From Neoceratodus forsteri (Eukaryota; Chordata; Ceratodontiformes; Ceratodontidae), in assembly GCA_016271365.2 (NCBI GenBank), contig CM057455.1, positions 1,561,070,501-1,561,134,500 of the forward strand: DNA of 64,000 nucleotides, read 5' to 3'. Below the pieces are notes generated by a model that saw only the letters and a list, made by a program, of their open reading frames with translations, was not told where the DNA came from and made no database searches. This document shows positions 22,205 through 32,098 of this stretch, in pieces (position 1 is the stretch's first letter; each line of letters begins with the position of its first letter). Made by a program: the position numbers and the translations under genes.

Positions 22205-22341
22205 GATGCGACCTGGGAGCACAAGGAAGTTAAATGACTTGCTCAGGATCACACAGTATGTACTGAGGCAGCTGTGGGATTCAAACTCAGGTCTCCAGAT
22301 CTGCAGCTCAGAGCCTTAACCCACTGCGCTATACTGCCTCC
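22205..22341 (-). mobile_element. tRNA-derived CORE-type SINE (MIR-like)
   Basis: Read on the minus strand from 22,341: GGAGGCAGTATAGCGCAGTG gives an A box (TAGCGCAGTGGG), GAGTTTGAATCC a B box ~45 bp later, then the MIR-type core 'GATCCTGAGCAAGTCATTTA' and 'ACTTCCTTGTGC'. This order is that of mammalian MIR and other vertebrate CORE SINEs. The 3' part is cut near 22,205. Confidence 0.75.
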
Positions 22342-22899
22342 AGTTTATTAGGTGAAGTCACGAGCAATCTGCCAAAAATAAGGTTGTGAGGAATCTTTTC
22401 TTGTCGTATGATGCTTCTTTATGATGTGCGGTTCCAAACTTCATCCGGTTATATGGTTATATAACCTGTTTGCACCAGGGAAAGTAAAAGACAATGAAGT
22501 GGACAGTGACACACGCATACCTCTTTTAGCTGTCAGCATAACTTAGAAAATATCAATCCAGAACAGTAGTTTCAAAGGGCGCACACGGAGGGTGGTGCTC
22601 CAAATTAAATAAAATTTACATATCCATAAAATTTAGGCACACACAACCCATTCAGAGGGACGCCACAACTTGTGTATCTGGTTTTATTTTGTTTTGTTTT
22701 TGTTTTTTCTTTCTTTTTTTGTTGGGGCTTGTCCTCAGATGATTGTTTCTGGACTCAGCTGGAAGGTAATCCTCCCACCCTCCCTGGGCTAGTCCTTCTT
22801 TTATAGGATGTTGGCCCATAGTATTACACCTTCCTACACCATACAGGAAGTTCCACACCGAGGAAAGGGAGATGCATAGGGGTTCATCTAGGGGGCATA
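22342..22899. other. unassigned sequence
   Basis: T-rich run at 22,680-22,720; otherwise nothing recognised. The last part may be the 5'UTR of the CR1 that follows. Confidence 0.35.
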
Positions 22900-22933
22900 C
22901 CTAGGTTATATTGCAGGCCAGGTCCCATCAGAC

Positions 22934-23860
22934 ATGACAGGAGTGGTGCAGTGCAGTGGCTGTGGAGCAGCAGTCTTCAGGGAGATGTTCCAGAGGCTGC
23001 GATGCTGCCCTATCTGCCGGCACCTCTGTGGGCTGAGGGAGGAGGTTGCCTGTCTCCGTGCAGAGGTGGCCAGGTTACAGGCAGTATCCACCCCATCCAG
23101 AGATCACTGGGTCCACAGCATCAACCTCAAAGGTTGCCCAGGAAGAAGGATGACTTGACCACAGTGAGCTAAGGGAGAGTGGGGAAGGGTCAGAGACACA
23201 TCCTCCAACCAGTCCAGCTTAATAACTCCTACGCTGTTTTGGAGGAATGGAACTGCCCACACAGGCACCCACAGCTGGAACCAGGGAGGATGGTCATGAC
23301 CTCCAATCCGGAGTCCCAGAGAAGGGGGGAAAGGGACCTCAAAGGAGGGGGAAGCTTCTCCTAGTGAGGGACTCCATTGTATGGGGTGTGAAATTAGGGA
23401 CAACTAGCAGGGGGAGAGGAAGGTCAAGTCCCTCCCAGGAAGTGCTGCATGGAGAGGTGGGAAACAAATCCATACGATCGCTAGGGCGATAGCTAGGAAG
23501 GAGGAGCTGGATGTCATTGTCCACCTGGGGACCAATGACTTGGTGAGGAGAAGGGCAGCATTAGCCAGAGTCCAGGAGGATTTCAGTAAGCTGGGAGAGG
23601 GCCTGAAATGGGTAGCACATTCTGTGTCATTCTCAGAGGTGCTACCTGTCCAGGGCATGAGGGATGCCAGGGCACTCCACATCCAAACCTTCAACTCCTG
23701 GTTGAAGGATTGGTGTAGGAGGGAAGAGTTTGGCTTCATAGGGACTGGGGCCCAATCTGAGCAGATGCGAGCTTGTATCAGGAAGATGGCCTACATCTGT
23801 CTGGAAAGGGGACCTCAGTCCTTAGTGAGAAATTGGAATGCTTCAGCAGAGAGTATTTAA
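22934..23860 (+). pseudogene. CR1 ORF1: zinc-binding head and SGNH esterase-like domain
   Basis: CR1 ORF1 proteins bind RNA or assist ribonucleoprotein formation and often carry an SGNH (GDSL-type) esterase domain. The head at 22,934-23,150 has a Cys pattern 'QCSGCGAAVF' then 'RCCPICRHLCGLREEVACL', followed by a heptad-like coiled stretch. After frameshifts near 23,160 and 23,490 the esterase part shows 'VRDSIVWGV' (family form G-D-S-x-x-R-G-[IV]) at 23,360-23,390, 'HLGTNDLVRRR' (block III, G-x-N-D) at 23,522-23,555 and 'FNSWLKDWCRREEFGFI' near 23,690. The nucleophile Ser is kept, but Gly before it is Arg and the usual Arg is Trp. Broken into at least three frames. Confidence 0.85.
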
Positions 23861-24094
23861 ACTGGCCAAGGGGGGAGAGCCAGGTGACTTAGGAACCCCC
23901 CCCCCCGCGAGGACATGCAAAAGTACAAATTGACAACAGGAACAACACAAGTGAGCAGTGAAAGCTAGGTAGGGGAAACTTTTATAAGGGGGAATAAGGG
24001 GGGGGCAAGAGCACGTGAGCATGAATACTGGGGTGGGGGGAAGAGACAAAGTAGAGAAAACAGGAACAGAGGGAAGGCAGGGAGTAAAACATGG

Positions 24095-26560
24095 AAGGTC
24101 TTATTTACAAATGCCCACAGTCTGGAAAATAAGGTTCCAGACCTGGAATCCTTGATGACGGATACAGACCTTGACATAGCAGCAATAACGGAAACATGGT
24201 ATTCTGCTACTCACAGCTGGGACATCAATGTACCAGGCTATACACTGTTGAAAAGGGACAGGAAAGGTAAAAAGGGAGGGGGGTTGGCCCTGTATGTCGG
24301 AGAAGCCATGAAGGCTGCAGAAGTAGAGGAAAGGCAGAGGGAGGCCAAGGCAATGTGGGTCACCCTTGAACCAGGAAATGGCACACAATACATATAATGG
24401 TGATATATAGACCTCTGGCACAGAGGGAGAAAGTGGACATGGTACCAGTGGAGGATATTTATGACATGGCAGCTAAAGGCGAAATCTTGTTGATGGGAAA
24501 TGTCAATATGCTGGACATGGATTGGACCACCCAGGCAGCTGCTTCAGCCAGAAGCATGGCCATCCTGGAATCCCTGCAGGGAGCTGGACTCAGACAGCTG
24601 GTACATGAGCCAACCAGGGACAAATCGATTCTAGACCTGGTATGGACCAATGGAAACAGAGTCAAAAGAATCCAGGTGGAGAGGCTGCTGGGATCCGGTG
24701 ACCACCACATGTTGTGGTTTGACATGGAGACAGTGACTCAATTAAGCCACACAAGGGCAAAAGTATTAGATTTTAGGAGAGCGGATTTCAATGAAATGGG
24801 TAGATGTTTAAAAGCAACTCTGGAGAAGGTAGAGGTAATGGAGGGGGTGGAGGAAAAGTGGGGGAGACTAAAAGGAGACATTCTGGAGGTAACTGACCAA
24901 TGCATTAGGATAGTGGCCAAAGGGAAAAGAAGAAAGAAACCACTGTGGTTTTCTAAAGAGGTGGGAGACAAAGTAAGGGCTAAAAGAGCAAGTTTCAGGA
25001 AGTATAAGGGGACCCAAAAGGAGGACGACAGGGAGGTGTACCTTGAATGTCTCAGAAAGGCAGGGAAGGCTGTTAGGAAAGTCAAAGCACAGACAGCAGA
25101 GGGTTTAGCACGGACTGTGAAAAAAGGGGACAAGGCATTCTATAGGTACATCAGCAATAGAAGAAAAACGGGGTGGATTGTGAGGCTCAAAGGGGAGCAG
25201 GGAGAGTGTAAGGAGGGGGATCTAGACAAGGAAGAAATACTGAGCAAATACTTCTGTTCAGTATTCACTGAGGAGGGAGAGGGTCAAGGACCACAGTTGG
25301 GGAGCAGAGGCAATCGGGGGTGGTGAGAAATGGACACCAGTCCATTCACAGTGGAGAGAGTTCAGGAGGGACTCACAAAGCTGAAGGTGGATAAAGCCAA
25401 GGGGCCAGATGACATACACCTGAGGATATTAAGGGAGCTGCAGAGGGAACCAGCAGCACCTCTGGCCACCCTGTTCACAGAGTCACTCAACACAGGTGTG
25501 GTTCCAGAGGACTGGAAGGGGGTGCATGTAGTCCCACTGCACAAAAGTGGCAGTAGGGTGGAAGCGGGGAACAACAGGCCAGTCAGCCTCACCTCGGTGG
25601 TGGGGAATATCATGGAGACACTGCTGAAAGAAAGAATAGTGGCACACCTGGAATCCATTGGGGCCCAGGATCTGAGGCGGCAGGGATTCATATCAGGAAG
25701 GTCTTGTCAAACAATTCTGATAGATTTTTTTGATTGGGTGACTAGGGAAGTGAATTAGGGAAGGGTCATAGACATCGCCTACCTGGATTTCAGTAAAGCC
25801 TTCAATACTGTCTCACACAGAAGATTGGTTAACAAGATGAGTAGTCTGGGCATGGGGCATAAGGTGATACAGTGGGTTAGAAACTGGCTGACAGACAGAA
25901 TGCAGAGGGTGGTGGTAAATGGGATCCAATCTGGGGAGAGAGGGGTGACTAGCGGAGTGCCACAAGGATCAGTACTGGGACCAGTCCTGTTCAATTTCTT
26001 CATTAGTGACATTGCAGAGAGTCTGGAAGGAAAGGTATGCCTATTTGCAGATGACACCAAGATCTGCAACAGGGTTGATACTCCAGAAGGGGTGCAGATA
26101 ATAAAGAAGGACCTGAAGAAGCTTGAATGATGATCGGAGGTGTGGCAACTGAGTTTCAGTTCAAAAAAGTGCAAGATAATGCACCCGGGTTGGGGGAACC
26201 CTGGGAAGACCTACAGGATAGGGGGAGAGGAGCTGACCATCACTAAAGAGGAGAGGGACCTAGGAGTTATCATATCTAATGACCTGAAGATATCAAAGCA
26301 GTGCGCAAAGGCTGCAGGGAGGGCCAGTAGCATGCTGGGGTGCATAGGCAGAGGTATTACTAGTAGGAGGCAGGAAGTGGTGATGCCATTATATAAAACA
26401 TTAGTAAGGCCTTACCTGGAGTACTGTACACAGTACTAGAGACCACACATGCATAGGGACATAGACAAGGTGGAGGCTGTCCAGAGAAGAGAGACAAAGA
26501 TGGTGCATGGTTTGCACCACAAAACATATGAGGAGAGACTAAGAGACCTCAATATGTATT
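24095..26560 (+). pseudogene. CR1 ORF2: endonuclease and reverse transcriptase
   Basis: Endonuclease-RT polyprotein of CR1. The endonuclease shows 'TNAHSLENKVPDLE' (24,100), 'DIAAITETWYS' (24,175), 'KKGGGLALYVG' (24,270), 'LLMGNVNMLDMDW' (24,490, where family D-x-N has become N-x-N) and 'GSGDHHMLWFD' (24,695). The RT shows 'KAKGPDDIHLRIL' (25,395), 'NRPVSLTSVVGNIMETLL' (25,575), 'RQGFISGRSCQTILIDFFDW' (25,680), a stop at 25,757, 'IAYLDFSKAFNTVSHRRLV' (25,775), 'SGVPQGSVLGPVLFNFFISD' (25,950) and 'CLFADDTKIC' (26,040). Several stops (for example 26,128-26,133, 26,437) make it inactive. The C-terminal end resumes after the hairpin element at 27,825. Confidence 0.9.
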
Positions 26561-26600
26561 ATACAATGGCAAGAAAGAATCCTGGCTTCTGATTGGTCAG

Positions 26601-26656
26601 ACTGGGACTGGACCCGTGATGTTATCCCAGTACAACATCATGGGTCTAGTCCCAGA
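26601..26656. repeat. left palindrome of hairpin element 2
   Basis: Arms of ~24 bp: CTGGGACTGGACCCGTGATG against the complement of CATCATGGGTCTAGTCCCAG, with a TTATCCCAGTACAA-type loop. Confidence 0.88.
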
Positions 26657-27352
26657 ACACACATGGCCGCATCAAATGTCAAAAAAATCACTCCGATGGT
26701 CATTTACAAGTTGCCCACACTTGGCATGTCGAAAGTGAAGTTTGCCAGTACTGTACTTCATCATTTTTTTTTAAATCCATCCTTCTTAAAAGCTTACAAA
26801 CTCACCAAAACCCCCAACAAATGGCACAAGATAAAGCCCCACAAAACCTAACACAATTATTCCCGTGATCTCTTCAAGAAACAAAAAACAAAACAATGTC
26901 ACATGAAGCCGCCAGTGCGATCGGCTTCACTGTTCGCAGTCGGTGCTCTGCCTGCAATGCTACGAGTGCATCTACTCGCTGATTACTCCATTCACTCGCT
27001 TTTTCTGCAATTTTCTCCCGCTATAAACTCACCATCTAGAAGCCAAAATGAGACATCAAAACAGATGAACAGGATACGGGGGCTCAATGTGGACGACGAC
27101 CGCAAACTTAAAATCCAAACTGCCTTCAACAGCATTGCCCACACTTCACCTCAAAAGAGTGAGCGCGCGTACATTACAGAAGCATACTGTGCTTCACTTG
27201 CTTACTCGATTGCCGTTTTCAGTTGCTTTTTCTATTAAAACTCTGTACTGGGAGGAGAATTAACACAGCAGCGAGGATGAGAACTGGGGGGGGGACTGCC
27301 AGATCAGAGAAGCCATGGAACGGAAAAAGAAAAAGCTGCAATTCTGAGACCG

Positions 27353-27386
<34 letters not shown>
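27353..27386. repeat. (GT)n microsatellite
   Basis: About 16 GT units inside hairpin element 2. Confidence 0.95.
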
Positions 27387-27387
<1 letters not shown>

Positions 27388-27700
27388 CAATCTACAACTT
27401 CAAGGGCACAAAAGTGGGAAACGGAGATAAACAACAGAGACACGCAATATAACTAGAAAACCGAAAGTGCACAGTCCTAATGAGTGTGTCTCTGTGTGTG
27501 TGGTGTGGTGGGGGGGGTGTTGAAGTCAAGAAGCAAATGCAGCACCACCACCTAATAATAAAACAATAGAACTTCTTTCCATTATGTATTACTACCAATG
27601 AAAAAACAGTAATAAAACACATTTTAAACATATTTTCAATCTATTTTTATTAAATTTTACAAAGGAGCTATTAGATATTAGTAATACGACTCTGAGCAGG

Positions 27701-27801
27701 TGGTGTGCTGGGATAACGTCACTTCTGGGGTGATTAGTCGCACTCGGCCTGCGGACTCGTACCTAATCACCCCAGGCGTGACGTTATCCCAACACAACAC
27801 A
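27701..27801. repeat. right palindrome of hairpin element 2
   Basis: Arms of ~42 bp: GTGTGCTGGGATAACGTCAC and TGGGGTGATTAG on the left pair with CTAATCACCCCA and GTGACGTTATCCCAACACAA on the right, loop of about 24 bp ending in CGGACTCGTAC. Confidence 0.92.
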
Positions 27802-28245
27802 CACCCTGTCATGCATTATTGCTTAATTCACCGGAGGAGAGGAGAGAAAGGGGTGACATGATAGAAACTTTTAAGTACCTCAAGGGCATAAACAAGGTGC
27901 AGTTGGGAGATATTTTCCAATGTAGAAAAGATACCAGAACAAGGGGGCACAATATGAAATTGAAGGGGGGGGGAGATTAAGAGGTAATGTGAGGAAATGT
28001 TTCTACATGGAGAGGGTGGTGAATGCTTGGAATAGTCTGCCACAAGAGGTGGTGGGGCAAGTACAGTGGAGGGGTTTAAACATGCCTGGGACAAGCATAG
28101 GGGAATCTTGGGTGGGAAGGAAGTGATGAAAAGCCTATGATCACTTAGGGTCAGTGGATGCATACATGTATAGGGCCTATGGGAAGACTGGATGGGTCTA
28201 GCGGTCCTTATCTGCTGACAATTTCTATGTTTCTATGTTTCTATG

Positions 28246-29807
28246 TGTAGAATTCAAAGTATTTTATTAATAATAAAAAAACACCTGACGCATTTCGGAC
28301 AAGTCAGCATCCAAAACGCATCAGTCATTTTTTAATTCTTAGTAAGTCTCCTTCTGCAACAAGGCTGCAGTGGTATTTGGTACCAATCGCCATTTCACAA
28401 GAAACTGTAGCCTTAAGTTCTGCCATTTGTGCTGTCACAGTTATTTATTTTTTTTTGTCAGCAAGGGGCACATCATGTTGGTGAGCTCAAAACAGCTGAG
28501 CAGAAGAGAGAGAGAGAGAAGCAGTCCTAACCGTGGCACAGCTCAGGGAGCACTGTAAGGACTTGGATGCAACAGAAACCAGGGCAAGGAGACAAGGACT
28601 GAGGAGGAGGAGGAGGAGGGAGGGACAAGGTCAGTCAAAAGAATATATTTTTTTCATTTTGAGATGGCCATGAAGCCAGAATAGTGACAGACCAGTGGGC
28701 GCCAAGCCACAACCAAGCAGACTGAGGTGGGAGGAAGATCAGGGTGGAGCATGGAGCATGTATAGCCAAGTCCACTTGACTGGAGGCCTGGGTGATGTCA
28801 CCGTCGCATAGTGAACCAAGCCAACAGTCACACACCCACAGATTACTAGAGTGGTCAGGTAACAAAATTTGCTATTCCAGGCTGCAGTCAGTGACTTAGT
28901 GTGATGGTGGTGTGGACAAACTGAAGAAGGACTGCAGCGATAGAACAGAACAGCAGCCACACCGGGAAGCAAGTGGAGGTCATCACAGAGCGGGGCTGGG
29001 GTGTGCCACAGGAAATGGTGATTTGTTTTATGCCCTGTCCCTGTCTCCCTGCCTGCCATAATTATTGGGCAGTCTAACGTTTACTTGATGGTTAAGAATC
29101 AGGTGTGCATCCGTGTATATGTGTGTGTGTGTGTGTGTGTGTTTGTGTGTGTGTCTCTATGTGTCCATTCTTCTTTAACATTATGTTGGTATTTATTCCA
29201 TTAGAAGCTGTATGTTCACTGTATATGCACTATACTTTCTGGCTGTAGTCAATGTGTAGGATACTGGCTACTACAATTCTCACCAAAAATATCAGGCGTG
29301 CCAGCCCTTTTCCCTAAAAATGGCATGATAAACACTTTTCTGATCCAAAAGAAGAAATTAACTTACTGAATTCCTAAGTAATACATTCTACAAGAAATAT
29401 TCACAGCTCCCAGCTTATTTTGAAAATGGATGTTAACCTTACTGAAGTCTGAATACTAATTTTTATCTTCGATTCGTCTTCTTTGCTAGTACTGAAATAG
29501 TACTTTCTTTATGATCATTTTTGGCTAATATTCAGAAGTAGTAGTAAAGTAGTCTACTCACAAGCCAAAAAGTTTAAATGAGCTATGTATTTGAAAACTA
29601 ACTTAGTAATAAGTAAATATTAAGTTAGTAGTTAGGTAGCCTTATATGCAACTAAAGGCAGTGCTGTGAAGATTAAATGATTACTTAATGAATATTTCTG
29701 AATTGTGTAAGTGAATACCCAATGAAGACTAGCTGAATACTTTGCAATAATGGTAAAGTAGCAGTACTATAGTACTTGACTTGCAGTTATATAGGACCAT
29801 ATATGCG
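28246..29807. other. unassigned sequence with TG microsatellite
   Basis: No gene recognised. A GAG-rich purine tract lies at 28,505-28,620 and (TG)n at 29,120-29,154. 29,400-29,780 is AT-rich with recurrent TAGTA and AGTACT words. Frames at 28,635-29,060 on the minus strand overlap and lack motifs. Confidence 0.4.
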
Positions 29808-29990
29808 ACCACCCCCTCCCCCGAGGAGACCGGAGGTCTTGAGGGCCTGCCCTGAAGCCCTCCCTGCCCGCAGAAGCTCCGAACCCGAGACACACCAGAG
29901 ACCACCCCCCTCCCCCGAGGAGACCGGAGGTCGCGAGGGCCTGCCCTGAAGCCTCCCTGCCCGCAGAAGCCCCAACCCGACACACCAGGT
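29808..29990 (+). repeat. two GC-rich ~93-bp monomers
   Basis: Two near-identical units start at 29,808 and 29,901, each with 'CCCCCGAGGAGACCGGAGGT', 'GAGGGCCTGCCCTGAAGC' and 'CCTGCCCGCAGAAGC'. They lie upstream of the LINE ORF like the monomers at 17,070, though the sequence is unrelated. The overlapping minus-strand frames here reflect the repeat only. Confidence 0.85.
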
Positions 29991-30638
29991 AATTTCTACT
30001 CTGATCCAGGCTGCTGCCACCACCGCTAATATCTGCCTTTTCTGAAAATGACCAAGCCCCCTGCTCAGCGCATGAATCCCGCCAGAGTAGCACCGAAGTT
30101 GCTGCCCAGGCTCAGACGAGCAGAACTGTTACTTTTGTGCCTGATTTTGAAAGTTTTAAACAAACCAGCTAAAACTATTTGTATTGCCTGTAACTGTATT
30201 TAAAAGCTTAGAGTCACTGCAAGCCCAGGACCTGTGTTCTATCTGAAATCCCCCACCCTTCGCTGGTATTACTTAAATAGCCTCTGCCCTCGCGATATTT
30301 TGCTGCTGTTGGGATCCTCCAACACCCAACTTCTCCATTAGTTCCTTATATTGTTTTGCCACTAGAGGGAGCCTGATTAAGTTCAAGCAATTTGCTCCCA
30401 ATACCTCACTTGTCACATTTTACTGCTCTCTAGTAGCTGTTTTCACTTGGTGATTTGTATTAAAGGAGCCCTCTGCTGTCTCTTTCCTCTACCTCACTCC
30501 TTTCTTAGTCAAAATGTCCCTCCTCCTCCTAGCCCTCATGGGAATACTTTGCCTTCCTATCCTCTTTGAGCTTTACTGCTTGAACACATCAACAGCTTTT
30601 GCCAATACTTATACTCAGTTTGACTTCTACTACCCAAC

Positions 30639-31560
30639 ATGCTTGCTACTGCCACTCCACTACCTCTACCCCCCTCTGCTCTCATCAGCAAGCGTATTAG
30701 CCTAATAGTCAGATACCTTCACCTTCATCTGAAGCCGCCACCCTGCATGTCTATCAGGGTGTACCTCATCACCCCGCTATGGTTACTAACCCTATCTCTT
30801 ATACTATCCGGTGACATTGAGATCAACCCTGGTCCATCTCTGCGTCCTGTCATAACCTTGCCCCCGGCCACCACTCTCCCTAAAACCGATGGACTAACTT
30901 TCGCCCACCTGAATGCTAGGAGCCTTATGGCCAACCTCCCTGACCTCCAGGCTTGGCTCTATACTAACATCCCAGACGTCCTCGCCATCACAGAAACCTG
31001 GCTTAAGCCCACAGTGCCTGACTCTCAGTGCCACTTTCCTGGATACAGCATGCTTCGTATCGACCGTCCTGTCACTAAAAGGGGAGGTGGCCTTGCCTCT
31101 ACTTCAAAACTCACCTAAACATTACCCTTCTGCAGGACCCCTCCTACCAAACTGTGAAATCCTGCACTCCTACTGCTTCTTGGAGGTGAAAGAAACTCCA
31201 TATTTTTGTACTTATATCCCCCAAAAAATGCTACAAGGCATCACTGAACTCCTAGGGTTTCTGCCTACAGTTACAGGCAAGAATGACATTATCTGCCTTG
31301 GCGATTTTAACCTTGACTGGTCCAAGAAAACTCAGCTAACCTATCCTCCTTAGCTAGCAAGGCAAATCTATCCCAGCTCATACATGAACCCCACAGGGTC
31401 TCACATGGGGGCAACTGTGCCACCCTCCTTGACTGGATACTTACTAACAGGACGGAATATGTTGCCTCAGCCGGTGTGCTACCTGACACAATTAGTGACC
31501 ACTATCCCATCTACTGTGTCTGGAACACTGTTGTTCCTCCCCTCCCTGCTAAAACTGTAA
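30639..31560 (+). pseudogene. L2-type LINE ORF2, endonuclease part
   Basis: Starts with a hydrophobic lead and 2A motif, then the endonuclease: 'FAHLNARSLMANLPDLQAWL' (near 30,900-30,960), 'DVLAITETWLKP' (30,975), 'KRGGGLAS' (31,080), then a frameshift, 'ICLGDFNLDWSKK' (31,290) in a second frame, 'ATLLDWILTN' (31,420) and 'ISDHYPIYCVW' (31,490) in a third. The catalytic Glu, Asp-Asn and Asp-His motifs survive but at least two frameshifts separate them. The linker that follows to 32,098 is also damaged. Confidence 0.85.
30807..30836 (+). other. canonical 2A motif in LINE ORF
   Basis: The codons read SGDIEINPGP, an exact fit to the 2A ribosome-skipping consensus D-[VI]-E-x-N-P-G-P, straight after the hydrophobic stretch 'PLWLLTLSLIL'. 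Known in some non-LTR retrotransposons, where it can release an N-terminal product or act as a signal-like leader. Function here is inferred from the motif only. Confidence 0.82.
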
Positions 31561-32098
31561 CCTTTCCTAATCTCTCCCGCCTAAGTCATGGGGACTTCTT
31601 AACTGACCTTAACCAGGTTGACTGGTCCCCTCTACCAAACAGAGGACATTAACATAGCCACAGAATATTTCAACTCTCGTCCTCCTCTCTTCAAAACCTT
31701 CACATCCCGGTCACCACATGGGATGGCAGGAAAGTAACAAGTGGCTAACACGCCCTTGCTTCAACTTCTCAAATCTAGGGACAAACTTTGGTCCAGGTGG
31801 AAGATCTCCACCCCGGCAGACTTTGAAGACTATTGTGCATTACGTAACAACTGCAATAGACAAATTCAGATACAAAAGCACCTACTATAGGAACCTACTA
31901 ATAACATCCTCTACAACCGCAGGTACTGGTCCAAAATTAAGGACATTCTCGGCAATGACAAGCAACAGAATCCAGCTGACATGAACATTCAAGGTGTTCA
32001 CTGCACCAACCATGACACCATTGCCAATGCCTTCAATGCCCTTTTTTCTTCTCCACCAGTCGCTACTCTAACTAGCCCACAACCTGACTGTCCCTCTT

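Larger units (their letters stand above)
26562..27816. mobile_element. hairpin-ended non-autonomous element 2 (1.25 kb)
   Basis: Inserted in CR1 ORF2, so its ends are known to a few bases: the host reads ...AATATGTATT at the left and TTCACCGGAGGAG at the right, with ATT shared by both junctions. A palindrome lies near each end (26,601-26,656 and 27,701-27,801). Read in reverse the right end begins AAGCAATAATGCATGAC and continues to an 'AAAATGTGTTTTATTA' block near 27,620; both match the end at 62,256 (AAGCAATAACACACGAC, AAAATGGGTTTTATTA). A 62-codon frame starting MAASNVKK at 26,663 and a 111-codon frame at 26,903 have no known family. I see no recombinase here, so it is probably a deletion derivative. 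Confidence 0.75.
22900..28245 (+). mobile_element. CR1 LINE, near full length, split by hairpin element 2
   Basis: It carries both CR1 ORFs (ORF1 22,934-23,860; ORF2 24,095-26,560 and 27,825-28,100) and a 3' end at 28,225-28,245 with three 'TTTCTATG' units. The 26,562-27,816 stretch interrupts the C-terminal part of ORF2 between '...ERLRDLNMY' and 'PEERRERGDMIETFKYLKG'. The 5' boundary near 22,900 is approximate. Confidence 0.9.

Noticed and set aside
22205..22341. tRNA gene
   Set aside because: A and B boxes are present but no cloverleaf forms, and a MIR-type core follows; it is a SINE.
28246..28340. Short GACGCATTTCGGAC / AAAACGCATCAG inverted pair after the CR1 end
   Set aside because: The arms are short and imperfect with no flanking duplication; I could not define an element.
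29729..30093. Minus-strand frames at the GC-rich duplicated block
   Set aside because: They are caused by the two 93-bp monomers; the peptides repeat with the DNA.
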